64,000 nucleotides of DNA, from assembly GCA_021234535.1 (NCBI GenBank), contig CM037830.1:10030752-10094751 (forward strand), in the 5' to 3' direction. Numbering within the stretch: position 1 is the first letter of the stretch; each line of letters opens with the position of its first letter. The notes under the pieces are model-generated. The model saw nothing but the letters and a program-made list of their open reading frames with translations, did not search any database and had not been told where the DNA came from. Both the position numbers and the translations under genes were made by a program. Below, in pieces: positions 11,301 through 24,700 of this stretch. This DNA comes from Stichopus chloronotus. Its lineage: Eukaryota; Echinodermata; Holothuroidea; Aspidochirotida; Stichopodidae.

Positions 11301-13836
11301 TTTTGAATCTCAATTGAATTGACTCCACTTACAAGCATCTAAAAGAACAGCCTACTTGAAAGGCCTAGTCCGTCTGCACACATCCATAAAAATAGAGCAG
11401 CCTTGAAACCTTAGTAAAAGACAGGTATCTGTGTTGCAAAGCTCACCGAAATGTTTTGGGTCCATTTAAACATCTAGGAGGGATTTTTGTTGATTGTTTC
11501 CCCTGAAAGCCGAAGTTCTGCTGTAGTCATCGCTCTCGACTTGGTAGTTTCTAGTTACTGAGATCGTTCGTGCAGTTCGCAGTTGCTTGTGTTAGTGGGG
11601 TTGTATAGACCTTCTGTTTACGATTGGGCTGGGGTAATTCCCAGTGGCACGAATTTGATCACCATTAATTTCGATCAATAGTGATCAAAATTTGAAATTC
11701 ATGTAAGCAATAAATCTGTCGGACAAACATAGGAATATACCAGGAATGTTGAATAGACTACTTGGATTTTAAAGCAAGTAGTTCGTTTAGTCACCCTAAA
11801 CGAATAGTCCGTAGAGTGCAACAATGTAAATGTGGACCCTGTATCAATCAAATTTGTACATCCCCGCAATTTGCTCCAAACAAAACCCAACCATAGAGTT
11901 TCGGGAGTTCATGATTGAGGGATGACTTTTCCCCGCATTCACAATTTTGGACCAAGTTGCTCGAGGTTTGATGCTCAACTTTTTTCTTCTGGTTCCATTG
12001 TCGTCACAAGGATTGTTGGAAGACCATAGCGCCACCATCAAATGCGTACTTGAAAAATAAAGTTTTAAAGTTTTGACTATTTACAGACATTTCAAATTGC
12101 ATTAGAGCCTTCTGCTCCATTGCCACATCTAGTTCATGTTCAACAGGCCTATGGCGAATGGTTCCAAATTTCTCAAGTAGTAAATTTCACAATTAGCTTG
12201 TAACTTGAGGTGGCATGTTGGAATATGCCAAATTTACTAGCTTTCGAATCTCCCCGCCATCTCAGCCAAGTTACATCCTGTTTACACCTACGAAGTTTAA
12301 GTCGTGCCCAATAAAACTCTCTCTGTCCATACACTGCAATCCGTATGTGAAACAAGTTACACACCTTTTTATAACGTCCACTCGACACTGTGCCAAATCA
12401 TGTATCATCCATTCACATTAGTAGAAAATTCACAGGAAGTTTTATTACATTCATTTTTTTTTTTGCTATCATAATCTATTGGCCTTACTTCTTAAATTCT
12501 CTGGCCACTACACTCATGTAAATTCGAATCATTATTAGGCTACAGTAAAACTCCCGACCAACCGTGGCGTTGATGAAGGGTGCTGTCCCTTCCCCTCTCC
12601 ATGCTGACCAGGTGTGAAGGTTGGTAAACTAACTATTGCCTCCTGCCTGCATTGCTAAGCTACTCACCTATATCCCTTTTTCTACTATCCTAATAGGCTT
12701 TAGTTTCATTGCAAAATGTTAAAAAAATAATCCATGGCAAAAATTTGACACAAGAGAGAGCGAGAGGGGGGTGAAGAAAAAATATGCACCCAGGCAGTTA
12801 GGTCACAATGGAAGCCAGCAGAGCTGAGCTGGCTAGGTCAAAACTTACGCGTATAAAATCAAAATGAAAGTAATGACTGGTTCCCGAAAGGATTACGTGT
12901 TAACTTTACTTGTTTTGACGAAACATGTGAGAAGAAGGGAAGATAAATCTTAGTAGTAAAGACTTTGCTGCTTACGTATGTCCTAAACTTTATTGCTTTT
13001 GTTCGGTTCTTAAAATTAAACGAACTGAAAAGTGATGTTCTGTGGGTGTTTCTGTCAAATCATATGCAAACATGAAAGAGGTTATATGAGATCGTGCGGT
13101 TTTAACACTAGAATATACGAAGTAAATTTCAGTGCCAAGAAATTCTGGCAAGTACTTCCTGTAAGCCAACGTCAACGTGACTTGCATAGACACCTGTTGA
13201 TCCTATTCGATACGGGATAATCAGTCTAGTCATTTCCCCTGTGATGTCTATTTATCTCACTCTGGGGAAGGCTTACATGACGTATCTACAGACAGTTGTC
13301 CCACAAGAATACTAGATTTGGGAGGTGGGGGAAAAACGGTGGGGGTCCAGGGGGAAATCCCGGAAGCTCTGAGGGTTTGGCATATATCTGGGTGGAAAAT
13401 TAAGTCCCATGAACTCCCTAGAACAGAAAGGGATATGCAAAATTATGAACATAAACAGGGAATAGACATATACATATATTTGTCAGGTCACTCCAGGTGA
13501 GTGGTGAGGGGGAGCTGCATTTGAGGGGCAAAGGTTCCGACTATGGGACAAACGTCCCCTCCAAATGTCCAGTTTGACACCACCACTGTCTTTAGAAATT
13601 AGTCCAGCAACTGGAATTACCGATCAAAAGACAGAATACACTAAGGCCAGACAAGGACTACAAGGAGGAAGACCCTGGTGACTAAAGATGTACAAAACGA
13701 TGTACAAAGTTACTCGTTGGAGAACCCATGCAGATATTGCATAATAGTTGTAATTGCCTAACAATCTGCAGTTGGTTAATAGGACAACCATGGGGAGAAA
13801 ATTCTTCTACCAGACGACACGAATCTTTTATGTTTA
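8352..13836. other. Intergenic stretch without recognisable genes
   Basis: The content is low-complexity AT sequence, TA microsatellites near 9,050 and 10,413, and a G-rich patch at 13,320-13,354. Open frames here are short, overlap on both strands and show no domains. Confidence 0.5.
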
Positions 13837-14015
13837 AAGTGACTGATTACGTAGGTAAAAAGAACAAACATTAAACGTTCATGCCCAAAAGTTCGGCATG
13901 TCTTTTAATTGCACCATTTTGACAATTTGAGAGAATAAATAGAATTCAGGTGATTAAATCTGCCATATGATTTCAAATTTTTCTAAAGTAACGACAAAAA
14001 GTGTAAACTACATGT
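13837..14015 (+). mobile_element. TA-flanked MITE family, partial copy 1
   Basis: It begins TA then AAGTGACTGATTACGTAGG. It then follows the same order of blocks as the copies at 19.4 and 51.2 kb (TTTTAATTGCACCATT, GACAATTTGAGAGAATAAAT, GCCATATGATTT, CGACAAAAAGTGTA). The similarity fades near 14,015, so this is a left-end fragment. Confidence 0.7.
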
Positions 14016-14206
14016 TTATGAGTACAATGGTACAATGAATAATTTCATGACTTGAAGGATTGAACGTTCTGTTCAGCGAGGGGAAACAGAGTTGAATAGA
14101 ATGCTCAATGTGTCAACTCATAAAATTACACTATTGCACGAATGGAAAACATTCTTTATTTGTGTAACGTCGCGTAGGGTTCGTCCAACGAAGGTTAACT
14201 AATGAT

Positions 14207-14354
14207 TTAAAGGGAAATAGGGCGTTTGTTTTTAAAGAAAACATCCATATTTTTTAAACCAATGTTTGTGGATGTAGAATGATAGATTATTCAAAATAAG
14301 GAAGGACAGTAGCCTTCTTTTCAAGAAATAAGCTTCTCAAAGATAGAAATTCAG
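14207..14354 (+). mobile_element. AGGGAAATAGGGCG-ended MITE, left half (copy a)
   Basis: It starts TTAA then AGGGAAATAGGGCGTTTG and matches the first ~150 bp of the fuller copy at 53,028-53,380, ending at AGATAGAAATTCAG. The right end is missing and unrelated short tandem sequence follows. Confidence 0.75.
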
Positions 14355-14364
14355 TTTTTCCTGT

Positions 14365-14530
14365 GTCACTGGCGTTGGTGTAAGCGTGTAGCTGACGTCA
14401 AATTTCCAGCCGTAATCGGCGTCAAATTTCCCTGCGTAACGGCGTAAAATCTCCGAGCGTGACTTACGTCAACTCTGCGTCACTGGCGTTGGTCAACGTG
14501 GGGAACCGGCGTCACTGAAAACTCAATGCG
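14365..14530. repeat. Short irregular tandem repeat with GACGTCA/GGCGTCA units
   Basis: Repeated blocks such as CACTGGCGTTGGT (twice), GCGTCAAATTTCC (twice, one with TGACGTCA) and GCGTCACTG fill the tract. Its GC content is well above the surroundings. No coding sense is seen. Confidence 0.6.
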
Positions 14531-14582
14531 TAAACGGCTTCAAACCTTAATGATCTCTGAAGTTATACAGGGGGTCCCGTAC

Positions 14583-14663
14583 CTGTGCCATCAACATCTG
14601 GAATGTAGCGTACCTTGAATTTCCGAGATCCCTTCTTAAGTCCTGAAAACCAAGCCTCAATGT
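14583..14663 (-). CDS. Candidate minus-strand exon, unknown (low confidence)
   Basis: An 81-nt open stretch on the minus strand runs from an AAAGCAG acceptor to an ACAG/GTACGG donor. It starts and ends in phase 1 like the EGF exons, and the peptide contains DIEAWFSGLKKGSRKF. The acceptor lacks a clear pyrimidine tract and I recognise no domain. It could be an upstream exon of the EGF gene or chance. Confidence 0.2.
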
Positions 14664-15615
14664 CTGCTTTCGGAAGCGTCTAGTTCCGCAGGGCAAGAAC
14701 AGTGTGCTTCCGTTGCACCTGAGTCTAAATCCTAGCGTCAACAACACCTGAATTTGCTGTGCATAGGAATCCATACAGGAGCTCCTCCGAATCTTAGGCC
14801 TAGTAAAAGAAAATTATTTACACTGTGTGGTAATTGTGCTTTTCTCGGTGGGGTACTTCACTTAAAGTTGGAATATGAGTTGTACTGGCAATTGAAAAGT
14901 CATCTACCTTTGCTCTTTGTCAGTGTTTCAGGGAAGAGAGCGTAGGGGAGAAGATAACATGTCACAAAATTTGAAAGAGAACTATGCACTCATTTTCCAG
15001 ATATTTGAGTATGAAAATTGTCCCAACATTTTTGATCGCCCTACAAAATTCAGACTCCTCAACCTGCAGTCAATCACGATTACTTGAAATCAAACAGACC
15101 AATGTGATAATGCAAAACTGGGGCTTGAAGTTTTTGTAGTCGTTATGACATATAAATTAGTCAGGGATTAAGGTGTGGACATGCGATTGAAGATATTATT
15201 GATCAATGATACATGATATACATTAACCCTTAATCGGGCTATCAGAAGTGTCTATGTGCGGTTGATCTATTAGAACAGGAACCGCCCGTCTTGTGCATTT
15301 TTTTTTAAAGACGACACATGACGATTTCCTGCAATACACGCTACAGATAATTTTTGGAAACATAGGTTAAAGCTCATTTCGTGGCTTACTTTCATCAAGC
15401 TTAACGCTTGCTGACTTGTTGTACGGTAGAAAATTTTCTTTTGCTCAACATTTTATGTGTGTAAGAGTCAGTCTCGTTCTCGTATCTTTCGCAACTAAAA
15501 CAAGTTTTGCTAAAAAAACGGTGTCGTAAAATATTAGTGCGGGCAGGTTGGAAGACACTGCTTGAGATACCCTTTCCTGAATTAATCGTCACCAAGTGTC
15601 AAAGGACGGAGCGCT

Positions 15616-15753
15616 ATGGGGTTCCTTCACCTGATGATCCTGGCCTATAGCATAGTGATATGCGCCTCCGCTATGAATACCCTCCTGGCAGGTGACTTAG
15701 AAGACATTGAGAACGATGTACGGACGCCTCTGTTAAGAGAGAAGAGAGATTCG
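15616..15753 (+). CDS. ITIH exon 1: signal peptide and propeptide
   Basis: It starts at ATG with MGFLHLMILAYSIVICASA, a good signal peptide, followed by an acidic propeptide and REKR, a furin-type site. It ends in phase 0 at a perfect GTGAGT donor. It joins directly and in frame to exon 2, whose first residues align with the start of the ITIH VIT domain. Confidence 0.85.
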
Positions 15754-18700
15754 GTGAGTATCCTAACTCTACATAGTAAATCACCGATCATTAAAAACAC
15801 ACATACACACACATACAATTTGCACATTTGTTACAACTTACCCAATTACAAAGTTCTCAGATCCATGCTACCAACAAACGTTGTATGATCATTATCGTTG
15901 GTCAGATGTAAATGCTGTATACTTACGTTACACTTTATAGAAACAGTTGGTATATTAACAGCTATTGATTCTCCAAGTTCAGTCATTCACTGTAGTCTTA
16001 GTCTATCTTAAACCATGTTTCTTCATGTCTATCACTGGACCTATTAGATCTATCAATAGCTTATTTTTAATGTTTTCTAGTCGGCGTTTGATCTCGGAAT
16101 CGGTGAATCTGTTTGTATTTAGTGTCTCATTTTACACTTTGGATCAATTACTCTTCACGACTCTTCCCCATATCGATGCTGAGCTACAGTCTTTTTTAAG
16201 TAAAGCACACTGAGTTATGATTGAAAGAGGGTGGGGAGTTGGTTCATCTTGTTATCGGAAGTCTTACTTGCAGTCGTTTGCTTTCTATAACAATGAGGCT
16301 AATTTTATATTTGAAAGCGTTGTATACCACTCTGGAGACTTTCATAATCTGAGAAGTTAAACATTCTTTTACACGAGCCCTGAATTTTGATTTTTCCTTA
16401 CGAAATAAACGATTGTTAAACCTTTGGTGTCTTTCCTCACATTATTGGGTCCAAATGATACAGTAAATTCTTTTGTTATGCTGTATTTTTTTCCATGGTC
16501 GATATACAACAACTGCCCCTGGGGATTATTTTCGTGATCCCTGGTTTCCAAACATTCGTTTGAGACTGTTGTTTGGAATTTGCTCCCCATTTCATTCCCA
16601 TCGCGTCTCATCAAGTTGTTGACATTATCCTCGGTATCGTCAAACTCCGGTCATTAGTAATTGCAAGATTTGTTTTAACACTGAGGATTTACGTGGCCAT
16701 AAGAAAAGAGGAAACTGTTTGCAACTTTTCATCGCCAACAATTTCATTTTATTTTTCGTAAAGTAACTTACTTTATAGAAAAAGAGGAAATGATTTGAAT
16801 GAAATGAGGAAATGATTTGACATTGATTCGGAAATTTCTCGCAACAAACGTAAATAGTTCGGCACTTGCACAGCAGTAGGCTAACAATCCAAGTTCTTCT
16901 GCTGCTAAATTCCAGCAGAAAGAGGTCAAAATTCACTTGATTCTCTTTTTTTTTTAATTTCAAGTTGAGAGGTTCTATTTTGTGCTTTACAGCTCGCTGC
17001 ATGGTCAGAGGAAGTCGAGAAAGGTACAAACTATTTTCTTCATTTCGAACAACGTATCAAAAAAGTAGCTTCTATTTTGAAAGCTTAAAGGATTTAGGCA
17101 TTCTATTATCAACCCTGATCAAATTTTATTTCAATCATGTTTTCCCCAATACATTACATAATGCTAGTTGCCAGTGGACATTTAATTGTGATATTCTTTT
17201 TAAATGGTGTCAGGGTCTCAATCCATTGTCAATGTGTATCAAACTTCTCTATCATGAAGAAAATACGTATAATAAGTCTTTTCTTTTTTTTTGCAAGTTA
17301 ATAACCAAAAAAGTACCTGAAACGTGGTAAAGGTAGATCTTCTGCCATCGTCTTGCACACGGTACTTGCATAAATTATAGATGTTTCAATCCTTTGTTAG
17401 GATTGGTGGATTGGTTTTTAAGCTCTTCCGGTTTGCTGTGATTTAAGTGTGTAAAAGCAGAACATAGTCGTAAGCTCTTGAGGTTTTCACCTCAATTGTG
17501 TGTATTCTCAACTTCAACATACAGAGCCTAAAGTACTAAAGTAGAGAGTCATAAGCCAGGTGCAAGTTTAATTTAATTACTGCTAATACTTTAAGACCCA
17601 TTAAATCGAGTGAAGATATGTGTTCAATTAACTCTCATATAGGTAATTCAAGTAAATCCTTACACGATTAGCTCGCTCAAAACAATGATCTTTGATTTCA
17701 GGCGTTAAGCCACCCACTTTTTCAGAAAAGGTGTTTGCAAGACTTGAAGTAAGTGTTTAATTCGTAAAAATGAACACATTCAACTTGTTTACTAAGTTAA
17801 AAGTGGATGACATGCAAATGAACTGTAGAGGCAGAAGTCTGATATTTTGCCAACCAGAATCAACCACAACTGAACTGTTTCTAACATATTCAGACCATGA
17901 TCCTTACAAATATTGAACATTGAATATCCAGACGTATTGAGACTCAACGGTACTGCTATACTAGTTTATGAAAGTCTTCAAACCAACTGTAACAGTGCCA
18001 GACAAGAGGTGGTCCTTGGTACTACTGAGAACATTATAATATGCTCACTCCTGAACAACATTTCAGATGTAAGGGCCTTTCTCATTTTCAAGGATATGAA
18101 TTATCATTACACTCCAAGCCTTCTAATAAGACATGCATTGAACCGATAATTTAGGGGCCTATTTTTATATCTAGGTAGATGTAGGTGCAATTGTTGCATT
18201 GTTGCAATTATTTAAATACTCCTGAAGGTTTCTTGCTAGATGAGTTTGTTTACACAACCGACGAATCTAAACCAAAACCATTAAGAAAGCCTTGTTTGTT
18301 TTGTGAGAAAGTGGCTACACTTAGCTCTATCAAACAGTGCAATGCATAATTGTCAAATGCTTGACAAACATGATGAAAATGTATTTCTGATCTAAGCAAC
18401 ATTAAACAACATGGTTTATAAAACTAAGGTCGCATCATCGGAGCCTAATCTAATTTTATATATTACAAATTATTGTCATACCCACTCGGTTCACAGGACT
18501 CTTCTCTCTTTAAACGTTTAGACTGGGAATTGTTACACCCACCATATCTTGCTTTTTCAAATATTGGTAATTATTTTCAAACTTGACCAGATCACACCAG
18601 TGTAGCTCTTTACTTATGTATTAAGTATTAAAGATTTTCCGGATACCTAAATCGGTACGACAAGCACGCCCATTATGGTGATATCGCTTTACCTAATGTA

Positions 18701-21700
18701 CTGACTTGCTGATAATAACTTTGATAACTTAGCAAGTTTTATCAAATCCGAATTATCCCGTAAGAGCGGATTGTTATTTGCAACGCTGTGTGCATTATTT
18801 TTGACTACTCCGATGAAAAGGTGGAAATCTACGATCGCATTAAAACGTTTTCAGAAGCAGTTGAGGTTGGGTAAGATTTCTCAACTCACAGTTACATTTG
18901 AATTTAGATAAATGGTATTTTTTACCCTTATATGGTTTACGAGAGGTCCTAATTATTGTTGCACTCTTCAAATCAGCGTTATAGTGGTCCGGTTACTTAA
19001 TTATGGGTGATTTCAACCATCATATCCGGAAACCCTATGGAAATTGGAACCTTCCTAAACGTCTGAAGACCTCACTCCAGCTGGCACGGTTTTTACTTTA
19101 TGCCAAGATTTATGCCTCGTCATTGCTGGTTGATTATTTTACCGTATTACATATTCTCTCCAAAAATAGTGGAATGATACACAACGGAAACATCGATTTG
19201 TACAGGGATGAAGACTTAGCCATAATCAGTTAACCACCACCGATAGCAGAAAAGATAACGAAAAACGGAAATTCCGAGACCTCGTCCCGAACATTACAGC
19301 TTCTAGGAACAGTCACTGGTAAACATTTCCTCGATGCCATCCCGAGAGCAAAAAGTAAAACCATTGAAATTTCACCCCAAAAATTTTGGTAAGGCTTTTA
19401 ATTACACCATTCAGACAATCTGGGAAAATGAATAGGTTTCAGTTGGTTAATTTTGCCATATGATTTTATATTCTTCTAGCATAACGACAAAAAGTGTAGA
19501 ATACGATAATGTAGTGGTTGACAGTTTCCATTCAAATCAACGGTGTGCTTCTTTGAGCAAGCCAATGGGAAGTATACTAGCATTGAATATTCAGTTGCAA
19601 CTCAGAATCACTGACGCCGCAGGCAAGGTTATGTTCAGTTCGTAGGTTATTTACAAATACAGTGTTACCTTTCACCAAAAACTACAATTCCGGATACCTA
19701 GCAAGGAGCGATGACTTGAGTAGTATGTTTTTGATACACTAGTGAGACCTGTACTGTTGCATATTCATTATGTAGGCGGTTATAGGAAGAACCGTAAATT
19801 TTCAAAAATGATTTCTGTTTTTTGCTATGCCAATACCGTTGTTTTTCGAAGTAGTAACTGTCATTTTCCTTCATTGAAAGACATAGTCCGTTCATGTACA
19901 ACCTCGCGTGTACATATAAAAATAAGGAAAAAGTTAAGATCAAACATAATCTTATCTTTTTGGTTTTCCAGTACACACGCAATCACTTTAAGCCGGCAGG
20001 TACTCACCTCTTTGTTCACTGAAAATGTAAACACCCACAACAAGCAAAAGAATTCAACAAGCAATAGAAATTTGATTGGCAAATAATTCTAGTAATGAGA
20101 AAGTTTTCACAACAGCCAAATCAGAGTATGAGCGGACCTTCCCTCAAGGCGGCCACTCAGTAGAGCGGGAATACAAGAACACGAACGTTCGAAAGGTTTC
20201 GAAGAAAAAAAGAAAACTTACTTGGGTTCATCCCCATAGTGTATTGACACCAAAACGGATATTTCCTGACACTCTTAGGCCATCATTTTCCGAAAGGACT
20301 CGAACTCTACAAATTCTTCGACGAGGCACTGTAAGTAGTTGTATAGACGAATGCATTTTCCCCAGGTTACCATGTACCACAAGGAACCGCCTTTCCAAAT
20401 TAACAGCTGCATGAAGCCATGGGCGCCTGCATGTGATGAATTCTCAACAACACAACGAAACTTCAATGAGGATCATTATGTGTAAACTCGGGGTTCATCA
20501 TTTTTCGGCGGGTTAAATTCAGGTACGATTGGTCTAGGATTACTGGCTTTGTATATTTCACATTTATGATTAAATGTTCAAATGGATCATTAATACCTAC
20601 AAGCAAACAATGTGAATGATATGAATCTGCTACAGCTGTTATGTGGTGTCACTTTTGTGAATAATTGACCTCACTATTTTATCGAGTGATGGGTGCACTT
20701 GGAGGCTGATGTTGGTGCACCCCCCCCGGCCCCCCCCCCAAAAAAAATAAAAGAGCAAAAAAAATAAAAAATAAAAAGTACATATATTGTACACTTAATA
20801 TTGTATCTCAGATATTCTCACTTTTACGTTTCTCGTCATGGTCTGGTATACAAAGTAGGACACAATATTTAGAGTAACATATCCTTCAGATGAGGCGCAC
20901 TCTCTCACAATGCGTGGATCTAGAGCTCCCCCTTCCAGAAACAAGATAAGTCCTTGATACGTCCGTGTCGTCTTCTAACTGAGAGCAAGGCGTATCTGTG
21001 TGATCAGCATTAACTGTGTTTATGACTTTTATCGGCGTGTTAGGTTCTGGTTGTGCCTTTGAGGGCTAAAATGTAATTTGGCGTTCAAAATATGAAGGCT
21101 AAAAATAATTTTTCAAAAAGCCAAGTTTTCTTACATTAAAGACATGTAGGTACATTCGCCAGGTAGTCAACTTCATGCGTTACATGGTGTGCAAAACAAA
21201 AAACCAAAAAAAAAACAACAACAACAACAACAACTCATGTTTGAGGTTAACAAAGATCAAACTACAAGTTCAGTGCCTTTTGGTACGTGGCATTATTTCA
21301 CACCACCGAGACAGACCTTCAAGTGTGCATTGTGACAGGTTAATGGATGTGGCAGATTGTTCTGTCATATTCAAACATATTCAAATGTCTGCTCCTATCG
21401 TTTGGATGAAATAGAAGAGAAAACCATACGACATGACATTCAATTCGATCACAGGTTACGCACTTAGACGCCGGTCGAACATTCAGAAATTGCCCTCAAT
21501 TTTTTTTCCCACTCAGAAAACATTTCAACGTAATTATTGCAGTTTATGTTTCAGACGATTTATTGCTTTTGGAATGCTCCGTTAAAATACTAAATGAAGT
21601 TCAACCGCAATTTATGGGAACCTTAGCATTTGTAGACTCATTTTTACAATTACGATTACAATGTTGCAACACACATGGCTGTGACATGTTCTTAACAATT

Positions 21701-24700
21701 TGAAACGCTGTTTGAATTCTTGAACACACCAATAATCGTTCTATATCTTAAACCCCTCCAGACTTAAAATTAAAGATAAACAGAAAGCAAAATGTAAAGA
21801 TCACTTTGATAACAGGAGTTTTCCTTATACATGTACTGACGTCAAATTTTGGGAAGAGGAATTGACATGGTACAACATATCACTTGTACAAAACAAAAAA
21901 AAATCCCATAAGTCTAGGGCTAGGGTTGATATTTCAGAATAAAAAAATTAAATTTCCCTGTCTTACAAAACAAAGAAATATAAAGTTTAACCACCTGCTA
22001 ACTGGTACAGGGATTAACATTTCCTCTGCTGCAAATTTCGTTGACGTCGCCGGAAAAGTGAAGTACTGAAAAGTAGGCTAGTGAGGAAGGGATCCCTTGG
22101 CGGTGAAGTCTCACCGAAGTTGCAAACGAAGTAACCCTTTTTGTAAGGGTTTATATACTTTCCCATTTCTGGATCCTCCTGTTCTCATTAATTGTATTAG
22201 ACCAATGCCATTTGCCAGCTCGATATTACGCATCTCATTAAAGGAAGAGACTGTATCATTGAAATGTTCCTTTAAGGTGTCCCTGAAGTACTTCTTCTCT
22301 GTGACGTCCAATTACTTTTACATTAACTTGAATCAATTACGTAAACCAGATAAAATTCTGCTTAAAAGTTATTATAGACAGGTATCCCCCCCCCCCCGAA
22401 ACAAACATAAAAGGCAGACGCACCTCTGCTAAGTACAGCTGTTTTTAATGCATTTTGGTTAATCCCTTTTTTCACGTCATAACATTCAGTTTGACTGTCA
22501 AACAGTTTGCTATCCATAGGACTGTAAAATATGTGGTTGATCCTTCGATGACTGAAGATAGTAAGAGGATTCTATTTGATTCCCTCATATTTCGTTATTA
22601 TCATCTGAACTCATGTTAGACCTTGGTACCTTAATAATTATGTGTTAATGACATTGATCATAACTGTTCCTTTCATTATATTGGTGCTTGGTCCGCTTTC
22701 TGCGTCTATTTCACCGCCATTTCCGTTGGTGGCCTTCAACTCCAGACCGGGGACTCAAAACAAATCCAAATGGAAGGGACACTTTACAACTCCTTTGTAT
22801 CAACGTTTTACATTTTCTCCACAGTCGATCCCACAAATTTTGCTTTGCATAATATGGTATTTACCAACAGTTATAATCATAAAACCATTTCACTGTGAGA
22901 TGAATGTAAATGAAATGTAACTAATTGATTGGCATTCGTTCTCCTTACACAAATCTGTCTGTGCGTTTTGTCTGTGCGTTTGATTTTGGGTAATATGACG
23001 TCATTCAATCATACCTGTTATTTTCTTCCCTGGTTAGGACAATGATCCTGTCATCTCAAGTTACCACATCGTATCAACAGTTACTGCGCGTTTCACTAGC
23101 ACCGTTGTTCTTGTCACCGTTGACAATAGCGAGGACTTTGCTCAGGAAGTTCGTTTCGGGTTTCTCTTCAATCCCAATGCGTTCATTAGCGGATTCATGA
23201 TGTAAGTATCTTCAGTTCATTTTAATGTTGACAAAAAAAAAAAATAAATAGCGGTATCAAACGTTCTCACTCTCAGTTCCAACTACTTAAATTCGTTAAT
23301 TTCATAGATCATGCAATGCAATTTTCCACCCGGATGAGCTGAGCATTGGTTTAAAACAGGTCCATGTTCATTTGAAACAGGTCCATGTGACGAATGGTTG
23401 ACGAAATGTCGCTAAACAGATGGGTGTATGATTTACTTGTTGAGTGCCGGTTTAATCCATTACAAAAGGTATTTTGAACTCTTTTGAACGAAAAAGGTCT
23501 TGGTGGAACGTCAGTCATCAATAAATGCACATTAAGGTAGTAATGTTACTATGCACTGTTCGCACTACATCTCGAAAAAAAAAAAATAATAAGCCAACGA
23601 AAGTCTGTTTCGAGACGAAAAATAAGTTTTATTCAATATATCACATTTAAAAGGGGCGTCACATGGAGAGAGAGAAAGAGAGTCAAGTAAGTTATAAGAA
23701 CACAGGCGGTTGAAATTGTATTGACCACTGAAAATGCACAAATGCGTTGTGATTTCGATTATGTCTTTATGAGTATTCTTACATTCTGCATATAAGGTAT
23801 GATATGTAACATGCTATAGGTATTTGTAATATTCTAGTTTCTAGTTAATTTCTTGCGTCCCCATTCGAGTTGTAACAACTGCTTTACAAAATCATGTGCT
23901 GTGGGAAGTTAAAGGAAATTGACAAATGAGGCTAGTACCCTAAAATGTAGTCATGTGACCCTTTAATTCATTTGCGTATGGAGAAAAAGTCTATGCCTCA
24001 ATCATATAAACCAATCTATCTTGATTCCGAACATGTAACTCTTCGTTTTGGATGTGTGAGACAGTGGTTTCCTTCACTAGTGCGAAGGAAATGAAGTGTC
24101 ATTATGCAGACAATTCATTTGGAGCTATTTATTTAGAGAGAATACCGTTTGGTATAAAAAAAAAAGACACATTTAGTGTTTCATATTACCTGCAGGATTT
24201 TATGTCAGTCTACCATGATATCATCCGGTTGTGAAAGCTGCACAGCCTTATACTTTCCCGTCTGGAATGATACCTACAGGAATGCCAAGTCCTATAGCTG
24301 TTATCTCTCTGCATCACTTTCGTATTACGTCATCTCTGGTGTAGACAAAAGGCAGAAAGCCTCCCCTAAAAAAAAACAAAAAAAAAACAAGGAAACATAA
24401 CATGCAAATGAAAAATAAAAAACGATGCAGCACCCAATGTCTTGCGATTACCGGAAGAAGTCATACCTGGCTCCAGACGTGAAAGGCCAGCAAGGCAGGC
24501 ATGCGAATTGTTTCCAGTAGGATAACAATGGAAGATTCATACATGAAAGGTGCATTCATCCAAGGTGCATTTTATTTTTCAGCTACGATGGTCCAGACTG
24601 GCCCTACGACGCTATACGTAACGCCTTGTCTATGCCCTGCTAGCTTGCACTGCGGGGTGCGCAAATAAATTCGCAGGCCTATATTCATTAGCAAAACGAA

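Larger units (their letters stand above)
15754..23037 (+). other. ITIH intron 1 (7.3 kb)
   Basis: It holds MITE copy 2 (19,349-19,988), an exon-like open stretch at 20,116-20,330, a poly-C/poly-A patch near 20,718-20,780, a CAA repeat near 21,213-21,233 and a poly-C run near 22,387. Other open frames (for example 16,965-17,330 and 22,097-22,432) have no recognisable domain. Confidence 0.6.

Noticed and set aside
17702..17748. Exon-like stretch in ITIH intron 1 (ATTTCAG acceptor, GTAAGT donor, 47 nt)
   Set aside because: 47 nt is not a multiple of three, and inserting it between exons 1 and 2 would break the otherwise perfect phase match and VIT alignment.
19003..19233. MGDFN start resembling a LINE endonuclease motif
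   Set aside because: Only the short GDFN match is seen; the rest shows no endonuclease motifs and no adjoining reverse transcriptase.
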